From an uncultured Collinsella sp. (GTDB lineage Bacteria > Actinomycetota > Coriobacteriia > Coriobacteriales > Coriobacteriaceae), in the NCBI GenBank assembly GCA_958448375.1, contig CAUDDU010000012.1, positions 1 through 11,872 on the forward strand: a DNA stretch of 11,872 bases, given 5' to 3'. The first letter of the stretch is position 1, and each line of letters begins with the position of its first letter. Under the pieces are notes generated by a model, which was given only the letters and a program-made list of their open reading frames with translations, made no database searches and was not told the origin of the DNA. This document shows positions 1-5,897 of the stretch, one piece after another. The translations under genes and the position numbers were made by a program.

Positions 1-41
1 AACGTCAGATTGTCCAAATGCGGCCCGCGCAGCGTCGGCCG

Positions 42-69
42 GTTACGGCGTTTGGTAAAACGCCGTAAC
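42..69. repeat. Perfect 12-bp inverted repeat at the 3' end of the RGG-protein gene
   Basis: Arms at 42-53 and 58-69 match perfectly (GTTACGGCGTTT and its complement) around the 4-base spacer GGTA. The right arm overlaps the first base of the minus-strand stop codon (69-71). A second, weaker hairpin lies just beyond it for the minus transcript, with arms 21-25 and 37-41 (CGGCC/GGCCG). No T-run follows the hairpin on the minus strand, so a standard Rho-independent terminator is not fully supported. It could be a terminator without a U-tract, an mRNA 3'-end stabiliser or a protein site. Confidence 0.55.
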
Positions 70-980
70 TAAAAACGGTTGCCGCGGAAGCCGCCGCCGT
101 TGCGGCCGCCACGATCGCCACCGCGACCGCCGCGGTCGTTACCGCGGTTGCCGCCGAAGCCGCCACGGTTGCCACCGCGATCGCCATAGCCACCACGGTT
201 GCCACCAAAGCCGCCGCGACCGCCACGGTCGCCGCCACGGTCACCAAAGCCGCCGCGACCACCGCGATCGCCACCGCGACCGCCACGGTCGCCGCCACGG
301 CCACCGCGATCACCAAAGCCGCCGCGACCGCCACGGTCGCCGCCACGGCCGCCACGATCGTCACGACCGCCGCGAGGACCGCGGTCCTCGTCCAGGCCCA
401 TGGCGACGAGCGGAGCGATGACCTTATCGAGAGCGGCCATCAGCTCGGTGGCCTCCTCGTAAGAAAGCTCAGGCAGGAGCTTCTCCTTCTTGTTGGCAAG
501 ATCGACCAGGCCCTCAGCGGCATCCTCGGCAGCGAAGACAACGATCTTGCGCATATCGCCCTCGGCGTCGTCGATGCGGCCAACCAGATCGGCAGCCTCG
601 GCCTCGGCCATCAGGCCATCGAGCTCACGAAGGCGCATGCCCAGCAGGTCGGACATTTCCTTCTGCTCCATCTTGGGCTTGAGGTCAAGGAGCTTGATAG
701 CGCGCTCGATGTTCGCCATGCGCTCGGCCTTGGCCTCCTCCTCCTTGGAAATAGCAAAGCGACGGCTACGCAGCAGACGAGCGGCCTTCTGCATCTTGTC
801 CATCAGCTCTTCGTCATCGTAATCAACGGCGGCCTCGACAACCTCGGCCTCCTCCTCGGCGGAAACCTCGTCAGCAGCCTCAACCTCGGCAGCTTCGGTC
901 TCCACGGTCTCGACTGCCTCAACCTCGGCAGCCATGGTCTCGTTCTCGGTCTCGTTCATGATCTCTTCGTTCTCGGACAT
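69..980 (-). CDS. Winged-helix protein with acidic N-terminus and RGG-repeat tail (putative nucleic-acid-binding protein)
   Basis: The 303-aa protein has three visible parts. Residues 2-60 are very rich in Glu/Ala and strongly acidic. Residues about 62-160 are helical and include a MarR-like winged-helix pattern (IERAIKLLDLKP, then EMSDLLGMRLRELDGLMAEAEAADLVGRI, then a short charged wing). A further helix runs to about 195. Residues 200-303 are a low-complexity tail of Gly, Arg, Asp, Asn and Phe with about 20 RGG triplets, in units such as DRGGRGG and GFGDRGG. RGG tails bind RNA in many eukaryotic and some bacterial proteins. The MarR-like fold suggests DNA or RNA binding, but no ligand or partner can be named. 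The start is ATG with AAGGAG four bases upstream (985-990). The gene stands alone on its strand behind a structured leader. A DEAD-box helicase tail was considered, but no helicase motifs exist here. The reading frame is secure; the function is not. Confidence 0.85.
   Translation of the reverse strand: MSENEEIMNETENETMAAEVEAVETVETEAAEVEAADEVSAEEEAEVVEAAVDYDDEELMDKMQKAARLLRSRRFAISKEEEAKAERMANIERAIKLLDLKPKMEQKEMSDLLGMRLRELDGLMAEAEAADLVGRIDDAEGDMRKIVVFAAEDAAEGLVDLANKKEKLLPELSYEEATELMAALDKVIAPLVAMGLDEDRGPRGGRDDRGGRGGDRGGRGGFGDRGGRGGDRGGRGGDRGGRGGFGDRGGDRGGRGGFGGNRGGYGDRGGNRGGFGGNRGNDRGGRGGDRGGRNGGGFRGNRF
72..383 (-). repeat. Low-complexity RGG-encoding DNA repeat tract
   Basis: About 310 bp of imperfect tandem units code for Gly/Arg-rich residues 200 to 303 of the protein above. 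Near-identical blocks read on the plus strand as CCGCCACGGTCGCCGCCACGG and CCACCGCGATC. Such tracts can gain or lose units by slippage, so tail length may vary between strains. The repetition keeps several antisense frames open, which explains spurious ORFs here. Confidence 0.8.
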
Positions 981-994
981 GAGACTCCTTCTTG

Positions 995-1072
995 GCCCTC
1001 TCGGGCATCATCGCCCCATTCGCGGGGCCCGTCGCGCACTCTTTGCGCTTTAAACATTCATGCCTCTCGGCA
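995..1072 (-). promoter_or_regulatory. Structured 5' leader with four tandem hairpins upstream of the RGG-protein gene
   Basis: The 152-bp gap between the MFS gene and the RGG-protein gene holds four consecutive short perfect inverted repeats. Their arms are 1061-1064/1069-1072, 1034-1038/1044-1048, 1013-1017/1024-1028 and 995-998/1003-1006. On the minus (transcribed) strand the first and last have the loop GAGA, which fits the GNRA tetraloop rule. The last hairpin ends five bases before the ribosome binding site. I did not find a convincing -35/-10 pair, so the transcript start is unknown. No known riboswitch class was recognised. An autoregulatory leader bound by the RGG protein is a guess. 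Confidence 0.45.
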
Positions 1073-1132
1073 AAACGTCCATTAGTTTATGGTGTCGCCA
1101 TCCAATCTAGCTGCAGAATCTATGTGCACACA

Positions 1133-2548
1133 TTAATGCGACATGTGCGACTCGCGGCGAGCGTACACAACCGATACCACAAATCCGACCACGGCAATTA
1201 CAGCCGCCACACGCACGGCTACCGCAAATCCAATCGCCTGGGCAACGTCGGTCGCAACACCAGCGGCACCGGCAGTCGCCGCAGAACTCGAGAGCAGACC
1301 GATAAACAGCGACGGGCCAAACGATGCGGCAATCATGTTCCACGTGTTGAGCAATGCCGTTCCGTGAGGATGCTCAGCGGCAGGCAGCGTCTCCAATCCG
1401 GCCGTTTGCGAGGGGCTCAGCACCAAACCGACTCCGGCATACACCACAACGGTCAGCGCCACGACGACGCCGATGTTCATGCTTGCCGCCGTCACCGAGA
1501 TGGCAGTCTGCCCCACGGCAATCAGGGCAAAGCCGACCGGCAGCAGCGGCCATGCGCCACGGGCGTCCATCACGCGTCCGCCCACAATCGAGGTCACGGC
1601 ATTGCAGGCAATCGCCGGCAAAATGAGCAAGCCCGCAACAAGGGCGGTCATGCCGTATGCGCCCTCAAAATAGAGCGGCAACAAAACGCTCATCGAGAAC
1701 GTCGTCATCATCGACACCACCACAAGCAAGCACGCAGGCCAAAAACGAACGCTCGCCATGGGACGCACGTTAAGCACCGGATGCTCGAGCTTAAGCTGGC
1801 GGGCCGCAAACAGGCCGAGCAGCACAACGGCGGCAAAAAGCGTCACGATGCCGGCAATCAGATTGGTCGAGAACTCGCCTACGGAATACACAAATGCCGT
1901 AATGCCGGCCGCGAGCAAAACAACCGACAGAATATCAAGCGTGGTATTCGAGCGCTCTCCGACAATCTGGACATGCTTTACGCCCGCCGCAGCGACCACA
2001 ATGCCGCCCACCAGCGGCACTACGAACACCGCCCTCCAGCCAAACAACGTGCACATAAGACCACTGATCACGGGTCCAAACGCCGGCCCCAACGTAATGC
2101 AGGCACCGCCCAAGCTCAGATACAGGCCGAGCTTCTCGCGCGGAGCGCAAGACAGCACCACGTTCATCATGAGCGGGAACAAGATGCCCGATCCCGCAGC
2201 CTGCAAAATACGACTTGACAGCAAAACGCCAAACGACGGAGCGACCAGGCACAGAACTTCGCCGGCGACCATGCATCCGCATGCGAAAAACAGCAGCTTG
2301 CGCGTCGAGAAACGGCCGGACAGGAAGGCCATGATGGCCGTAAAGATCGACGTCACGATCATGTAGCCCGAAACGAGCCACTGCGCCGTGGTGGCACTCA
2401 CCGAAAAGGCCGCCATAATGTCGTGCAACGCCACGTTAATGATGTTCTCGTTAAACGCGGCAACAAAGGCTGCAATATACATTACGACGAGAATTGCCGC
2501 AGTGGCCGATGGCGGTGCTTGAACTTGTTGCTGAGATTTGCTCCCCAT
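1133..2548 (-). CDS. MFS transporter, DHA2 (14-TM drug:H+ antiporter) family
   Basis: The 471-aa protein has 14 evident hydrophobic segments, as expected for the DHA2 (EmrB/QacA-like) family of proton-driven exporters in the cytoplasmic membrane. The TM1 region carries NENIINVAL, near the usual D1 motif. The loop after TM2 has a weak motif A (LSGRFSTRKLLF). TM5 has the antiporter motif C pattern (TLGPAFGPVISG). The frame is open up to 2692, but ATG at 2546-2548 is preferred: it has AGGAAGG just upstream, and the protein there begins MGSKSQQQ directly before TM1, whereas the extension reads like untranslated leader. The substrate cannot be told. The gene is divergent from the deformylase-like gene at 2753, with 204 bp between them. 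No regulator gene is adjacent. Confidence 0.9.
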   Translation of the reverse strand: MGSKSQQQVQAPPSATAAILVVMYIAAFVAAFNENIINVALHDIMAAFSVSATTAQWLVSGYMIVTSIFTAIMAFLSGRFSTRKLLFFACGCMVAGEVLCLVAPSFGVLLSSRILQAAGSGILFPLMMNVVLSCAPREKLGLYLSLGGACITLGPAFGPVISGLMCTLFGWRAVFVVPLVGGIVVAAAGVKHVQIVGERSNTTLDILSVVLLAAGITAFVYSVGEFSTNLIAGIVTLFAAVVLLGLFAARQLKLEHPVLNVRPMASVRFWPACLLVVVSMMTTFSMSVLLPLYFEGAYGMTALVAGLLILPAIACNAVTSIVGGRVMDARGAWPLLPVGFALIAVGQTAISVTAASMNIGVVVALTVVVYAGVGLVLSPSQTAGLETLPAAEHPHGTALLNTWNMIAASFGPSLFIGLLSSSAATAGAAGVATDVAQAIGFAVAVRVAAVIAVVGFVVSVVYARRESHMSH

Positions 2549-2597
2549 GCATTTCCTTCCTCTTGGAACGACAGTCGCATCGCCCCAGAGGAACAGT

Positions 2598-2653
2598 CCA
2601 GGGCGAAAATGAGCCCTAGACTTACGCCAGACGCCGTACACGACGAGTCTGGC
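2598..2653. repeat. Two inverted repeats in the MFS / deformylase-like divergent region
   Basis: Arms 2598-2604 and 2613-2619 form a 7-bp stem that is complete only on the minus strand, where one pair is G·U, with an 8-base loop; it would sit in the MFS leader. Arms 2626-2632 and 2647-2653 (GCCAGAC/GTCTGGC) are a perfect 7-bp inverted repeat with a 14-base spacer. The second could be a protein-binding dyad. I found no reliable promoter pair; TATTAT at 2709-2714 is a possible -10 for the plus-strand gene. Confidence 0.35.
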
Positions 2654-2752
2654 AACATGGTCCAACATCGAAAGATTGTAACGCGGACGCACAGCTTTCC
2701 TTCCGCGCTATTATTAAAAGTCCACGAAAGCATGAGACATGAGGAGCCCGCC

Positions 2753-3163
2753 ATGATTAAGCCCATCATGAAATCCGAGTTCTTTTTGCGCCTGTCTTCC
2801 GAAGACGCGGGACCCGACGATGCCGCGACCGGGCAGGACCTCCTGGATACGCTCCACGAACATGAGCATGAGTGCGTGGGGCTCGCCGCCAACATGATCG
2901 GCGTACGCAAACGCATCATCTGCGTAAAGGACGGCAATAGGGCGCTGCTGATGTACAACCCTCAAATTCTTGAGCAGGTCAATGCCTATCAGACGAGCGA
3001 AGGATGCCTCTCGCTGATCGGCGAGCGTCCCTGCACCCGCTATCGCCGCATTAAGGTTGAGTATTTGGACGAGAACTTCGTCCACCGCATCAAAAACTTC
3101 TCGGGCTACACCGCCGAGATCATCCAGCACGAAATCGACCACTGCAACGGAATCGTTATTTAG
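2753..3163 (+). CDS. Peptide deformylase-like protein, short form (catalytic Gln replaced by Met)
   Basis: The 136-aa protein matches the polypeptide deformylase fold, whose members remove the formyl group from new N-termini using a metal held by one Cys and two His. Motif 2 is intact (EGCLS, Cys85) and motif 3 is intact (HEIDH, His126, Glu127, His130). Motif 1, usually GxGLAAxQ, reads CVGLAANM: the first Gly is Cys41 and the conserved Gln is Met48. That Gln helps hold the transition state in canonical enzymes. The protein is about 30 residues shorter than E. coli Def (about 169). The start ATG at 2753 has GAGGAG six bases upstream; the open frame to 2423 has no such support. I recall short paralogues with AANMIG in Firmicutes, including a Streptococcus pneumoniae DefA reported as non-functional, so this may be a distinct subfamily rather than a decayed copy. 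A terminator follows. Confidence 0.85.
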   Translation: MIKPIMKSEFFLRLSSEDAGPDDAATGQDLLDTLHEHEHECVGLAANMIGVRKRIICVKDGNRALLMYNPQILEQVNAYQTSEGCLSLIGERPCTRYRRIKVEYLDENFVHRIKNFSGYTAEIIQHEIDHCNGIVI

Positions 3164-3180
3164 TTCCGCCGATTCAAGAA

Positions 3181-3212
3181 AGCCCCCCGCAGCCAAGCAA
3201 CTGCAGGGAGCT
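3181..3212. terminator. Convergent (probably bidirectional) terminator between the deformylase-like gene and alaA
   Basis: Arms 3181-3192 and 3201-3212 enclose an 8-base loop. On the minus strand all 12 positions pair, two of them as G·U; on the plus strand those two become C·A mismatches. Minus-strand transcripts from alaA then read CTTTCTT. Plus-strand transcripts read CTTTTC at 3211-3216. The pairing asymmetry says it serves mainly alaA, with weaker action on the plus gene. Confidence 0.75.
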
Positions 3213-3238
3213 TTTCATAGTGCGGAGCTTCTATCCCA

Positions 3239-4456
3239 CTAGTTCTGACGGTAGTGATCGAAGAAGTCGGCGAGGTCTTCGAGCGACTCTTTGAGCACTT
3301 CCATGCGCGGCAGGTACACGATGCGGAAGTGGTCGGGCTCGGCCCAGTTAAAGCCGCCGCCGCGCGTGATGAGGATCTTCTTCTCGTGCAGCAGATCGAG
3401 GGCAAACTGCTCGTCATCGGTGATGTTGAACTTCTTAACATCCATCTTGGGGAAGATGTAGAACGCCGCGCGCGGCTTGACCACCGAGATGCCGTCGATC
3501 TTGCTGAGCGCCTCATACACAAAGTTGCGCTGCTCGTAGACGCGACCGCCGGGGCGGATGTAGTCGTTGACCGACTGATGGCCGCCGAGCGCCGTCTGGA
3601 CGATCGACTGGGCCGGCACGTTGGAGCACAGACGCATGTTAGAGAGCATGTTGACGCCCATGATGAAGTCGCTCATGCAGCGCTGGTTGCCCGAAAGCAC
3701 CATCCAGCCAATGCGATAGCCCGCGATCATATGCGACTTGGACAGGCCGCTAAACGTAATGCAGGGCAGATCGGGAGCGAGCGAGGCAATCGAGACGTGC
3801 TCGTAGCCGTCCATGCACAGACGGTCGTAGATCTCATCGGCAAAGATCATCAGCTGATGCCTGCGCGCAACCTCGACGATGCCCTCGAGCACCTCGCGCG
3901 GATAGACAGAACCCGTGGGGTTGTTGGGGTTGATGATGACGAGGGCCTTGGTCGCGCTCGTGATCTTGGACTCCATATCCTCCAGGTCGGGATACCAATC
4001 CGCCTGCTCGTCGCATAGATAGTGCACGGGATGACCGCCGGCAAGGGTTGCGCACGCCGTCCAGAGCGGATAATCGGGGCTGGGGATCAGAATCTCGTCA
4101 CCATTGTCGAGCAGCGCGTTCATCGAAAGCTGAATGAGTTCGGACACGCCGTTGCCCGTGTAGATATGCTCCATCTGAACATTGGGCAGCCCCTTGATCT
4201 GCGAGTACTGCATGATCGCCTTGCGCGCAGAGAACAGGCCGCGCGAGTTGGAATAGCCTTCGCAGTCGGGCAGCTGCTGGCGCATGTCCTTGATAACCTC
4301 GTCGGGCGTGCGGAAACCGAAGGGCGCCGGGTTACCGATATTGAGCTTGAGGATGCGCTCGCCCTCGTCCTCCATACGGGCGGCCTCGTCGACGACGGGG
4401 CCGCGCACGTCATACAGGACGTTATCGAGCTTGGTGGATTTAGAAAAAGTGCGCAT
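3239..4456 (-). CDS. alaA: Possible internal-start isoform: stand-alone AlaA-type aminotransferase, 405 aa
   Basis: Inside the fusion gene, ATG at 4454-4456 is preceded by AAGGAG at 4464-4469 with a 7-base gap, as good a ribosome binding site as any in this window. It lies exactly at the linker/enzyme boundary (Met102 of the fusion, MRTFSKSTKLDN). Translation from it would give 405 residues starting where AlaA proteins normally start. The site may have been the start of an ancestral alaA before the HTH domain was joined, and may still work. This is an inference from the sequence only. Confidence 0.5.
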   Translation of the reverse strand: MRTFSKSTKLDNVLYDVRGPVVDEAARMEDEGERILKLNIGNPAPFGFRTPDEVIKDMRQQLPDCEGYSNSRGLFSARKAIMQYSQIKGLPNVQMEHIYTGNGVSELIQLSMNALLDNGDEILIPSPDYPLWTACATLAGGHPVHYLCDEQADWYPDLEDMESKITSATKALVIINPNNPTGSVYPREVLEGIVEVARRHQLMIFADEIYDRLCMDGYEHVSIASLAPDLPCITFSGLSKSHMIAGYRIGWMVLSGNQRCMSDFIMGVNMLSNMRLCSNVPAQSIVQTALGGHQSVNDYIRPGGRVYEQRNFVYEALSKIDGISVVKPRAAFYIFPKMDVKKFNITDDEQFALDLLHEKKILITRGGGFNWAEPDHFRIVYLPRMEVLKESLEDLADFFDHYRQN

Positions 4457-4759
4457 GGTGGTGCTCCTTGCAATTTGAGCTGAGGGATGGGGTTCGGGCT
4501 TGGAATCGTTGCGGGGTGATGATGCCTCGCCTTGATCGGCGTCGCCGGCAAGCAGCCAGGTAACATCGACCTCCAAAATACGGGCGAGCAGCTCAGCCAC
4601 ATCGCGCCGCGGGATCGTCTTGCCGCTCACATATTGGCTCATCTGACTCTTGCCGAGTTTTTTGCCGAGCATCTCCGATGCGCGGATCACGTCCGACTGG
4701 CGAACGTCGCGATCGGACATAGCCTGTCGCAGGCGATCGCTAAACGTCTCTTGGGCCAC
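3239..4759 (-). CDS. alaA: HTH-XRE / alanine aminotransferase fusion (AlaA-type, PLP-dependent)
   Basis: The 506-aa protein joins a Cro/CI-type helix-turn-helix domain (residues about 5-72, from FSDRLRQAM to VTWLLAGD) through a Pro/Ser-rich linker (about 73-101) to a full class I/II aminotransferase. From residue 102 it closely resembles E. coli AlaA as I recall it, an enzyme that makes alanine from pyruvate and glutamate: KLNIGNPAPFGF, NGVSELI, DYPLWTA, NPNNPTG, DEIYD, GLSKS with the PLP lysine at 341, and FRIVYLPR with the carboxylate-binding Arg. Counted from the internal Met102 the lysine is residue 240, the position I recall for E. coli AlaA. The start GTG at 4757-4759 has AAGGAGG five bases upstream (4765-4771). 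A second start lies at 4456. By analogy with MocR regulators (GntR HTH plus aminotransferase fold), the fusion may both sense amino or keto acids and bind DNA; here every catalytic motif I checked is intact, so enzyme activity is likely. Confidence 0.92.
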   Translation of the reverse strand: MAQETFSDRLRQAMSDRDVRQSDVIRASEMLGKKLGKSQMSQYVSGKTIPRRDVAELLARILEVDVTWLLAGDADQGEASSPRNDSKPEPHPSAQIARSTTMRTFSKSTKLDNVLYDVRGPVVDEAARMEDEGERILKLNIGNPAPFGFRTPDEVIKDMRQQLPDCEGYSNSRGLFSARKAIMQYSQIKGLPNVQMEHIYTGNGVSELIQLSMNALLDNGDEILIPSPDYPLWTACATLAGGHPVHYLCDEQADWYPDLEDMESKITSATKALVIINPNNPTGSVYPREVLEGIVEVARRHQLMIFADEIYDRLCMDGYEHVSIASLAPDLPCITFSGLSKSHMIAGYRIGWMVLSGNQRCMSDFIMGVNMLSNMRLCSNVPAQSIVQTALGGHQSVNDYIRPGGRVYEQRNFVYEALSKIDGISVVKPRAAFYIFPKMDVKKFNITDDEQFALDLLHEKKILITRGGGFNWAEPDHFRIVYLPRMEVLKESLEDLADFFDHYRQN

Positions 4760-4780
4760 TAGAACCTCCTTGCTGGCAAA

Positions 4781-4862
4781 GTTCAATTTATAGAACACGA
4801 ATTGAACCAGGGTTCAATTTAGCAAGCAGTATAGCGCCGTACCTCATTCGAAAGTTCAATTT
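4781..4862. promoter_or_regulatory. Operator array of GTTCAATTT repeats upstream of the HTH-alaA fusion
   Basis: GTTCAATTT occurs three times in the same orientation at 4781-4789, 4812-4820 and 4854-4862. An inverted copy at 4800-4807 makes a perfect dyad with the middle copy (arms 4800-4807 and 4812-4819, spacer CAGG). The copies are 31 and 42 bp apart, close to three and four helical turns, so they lie on one face of the DNA. The array covers the likely alaA promoter. The fusion's own HTH domain is the natural candidate to bind it, giving autoregulation. Confidence 0.65.
4789..4817 (-). promoter_or_regulatory. Likely promoter of the HTH-alaA fusion
   Basis: On the minus strand TTGAAC (complement of 4812-4817) is followed after 17 bases by TCTATA (complement of 4789-4794). 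The -35 lies within the GTTCAATTT dyad and the -10 abuts the first repeat, a layout typical of repression. TATACT (complement of 4828-4833) is an alternative -10 further upstream but has no well-spaced -35. Confidence 0.45.
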
Positions 4863-4921
4863 CATAAGAAAATGTATCGGACTCCGAGATTTGCCCAAAG
4901 CGAACAATGGTGTGTACACGT

Positions 4922-5779
4922 TTAGAGGTATTCGAGGAAACGGGCGGCGGCAAGCGAAACATCGGCCGTTCGATATATGGCGTTGATCTGCCGATGGGGA
5001 TGTCCCTCGAGCGAACGCACGGCAACATCGAACTGACAACGGCGCAAGATGAGCGCGGGAAGAATGCTCACACCCAGGCCGTCCTCAACCATGGCCATAA
5101 TCGCATAGTCATCCCAGGTCGACAGCTTGGAGCACACCGTCAGTCCCGCCCGACGGAACAGCGGCGTAATCTCGTCATCGGTGCCGCGTTCTAGCAGAAT
5201 AAACTGCTCGTTGGCTAAATCGGCAAGAGAAACGACCTCCGCCGTGGCAAGCAAAGAGTCTGCCGGTACTACCGCCATCAACTCGTCGCGCACCAAAGAC
5301 CGCGATGCCATGCCGTTTTCTCGGGGCTCACGCGGGATAAAGCCCAGGTCACAACGACCCTCAGCCACCCATTGTTCAATCTCTGAGTAATCGCCCATCA
5401 GCAGCTCGTAATCGACATCCGGATGATCGGCGCGAAAGCGCGCGATCACCGGCGGCAGTACATGAGTCGCCACACTCGAAAACGTACCGATACAGATCTT
5501 GCCGCGCATGAGCCCTCGCATCTCGTCCACGCGTCGCTGCAGGCGGCCAAACTCTTCGCATAACGCCTCGACTGCCGGCATGACCTGCCGCCCGTCGGCA
5601 GAAAGCACCACGCCCTCGCGGCTGCGATCAAGCACCTTAAAACCCCAGTCTGCCTCAAGGTCGCCCACCATGCGGCTCACGCCCGACTGCGAATAGCTCA
5701 GCCGCTCTGCAGCACGCGTAAAGCTGCCGGCACGCACCGTCTCGAGCAGCACTTGCATCTTTTGGATATTGGTCTCCAT
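4922..5779 (-). CDS. LysR-family transcriptional regulator
   Basis: The 285-aa protein has the LysR layout: an N-terminal winged HTH (residues about 4-62; FTRAAERLSYSQSGVSRMVGDLEADWGFKVLDRS) and a linker helix, followed by a periplasmic-binding-protein-like effector domain from about residue 92 (KICIGTFSSVATHVLPPVIARFRADHP to the end), with the typical late motif MAMVEDGLGVSILPALIL. It is slightly shorter than the usual 295-310. The start ATG at 5777-5779 has only a weak G-rich ribosome binding site. It is divergent from the EamA transporter gene across 118 bp containing a LysR-type dyad, so it most likely controls that transporter and itself in response to a small effector that cannot be named. 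The downstream alaA fusion is on the same strand but 162 bp away with its own promoter, so a joint operon is not required. Confidence 0.93.
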   Translation of the reverse strand: METNIQKMQVLLETVRAGSFTRAAERLSYSQSGVSRMVGDLEADWGFKVLDRSREGVVLSADGRQVMPAVEALCEEFGRLQRRVDEMRGLMRGKICIGTFSSVATHVLPPVIARFRADHPDVDYELLMGDYSEIEQWVAEGRCDLGFIPREPRENGMASRSLVRDELMAVVPADSLLATAEVVSLADLANEQFILLERGTDDEITPLFRRAGLTVCSKLSTWDDYAIMAMVEDGLGVSILPALILRRCQFDVAVRSLEGHPHRQINAIYRTADVSLAAARFLEYL

Positions 5780-5824
5780 GGCACGTCCCCACCCTTGTAT
5801 GAGTTTTTGTCATGTTTTCCATGC

Positions 5825-5830
5825 ATTATA
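5825..5830 (-). promoter_or_regulatory. Probable -10 box of the lysR-type gene
   Basis: The complement of 5825-5830 is a perfect TATAAT, 46 bases upstream of the LysR start codon. No good -35 stands 16-18 bases further up; that position lies next to the T-N11-A dyad, which fits a promoter governed by the regulator itself. Confidence 0.5.
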
Positions 5831-5851
5831 TTCGCTTTTCTTCTAAAGCCA

Positions 5852-5868
5852 GTTCACCCATAGTGAAC
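5852..5868. promoter_or_regulatory. LysR-type T-N11-A operator between lysR-type and eamA-type genes
   Basis: GTTCAC (5852-5857) and GTGAAC (5863-5868) form a perfect dyad with the 5-base spacer CCATA. Its core TCACCCATAGTGA fits the T-N11-A LysR box. It lies 30 bases upstream of the EamA start codon and 21 bases upstream of the lysR -10 on the other strand, so one bound regulator could act on both promoters. Confidence 0.7.
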
Positions 5869-5897
5869 ATGCTCGGATATAGAGGGGATGGAAGCGC

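Noticed and set aside
5..364. 119-aa Ala/Val-rich minus-strand ORF
   Set aside because: It is an out-of-frame reading of the RGG repeat tract; its composition only reflects the repeats and it has no ribosome binding site.
72..383. CRISPR array
   Set aside because: The tract is repetitive but in-frame and codes for Gly/Arg; there are no unique spacers between constant repeats.
992..2218. 408-aa plus-strand ORF opposite the MFS gene
   Set aside because: Its Arg/His/Gln-rich sequence is a typical antisense shadow, and it opposes a clear 14-TM transporter.
2423..2752. N-terminal extension of the first deformylase-like protein
   Set aside because: The frame is open, but the translated sequence has no family match and ATG 2753 has a strong ribosome binding site.
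3254..4018. 254-aa plus-strand ORF opposite alaA
   Set aside because: It is antisense to conserved aminotransferase motifs, with no recognisable domain or start signal.
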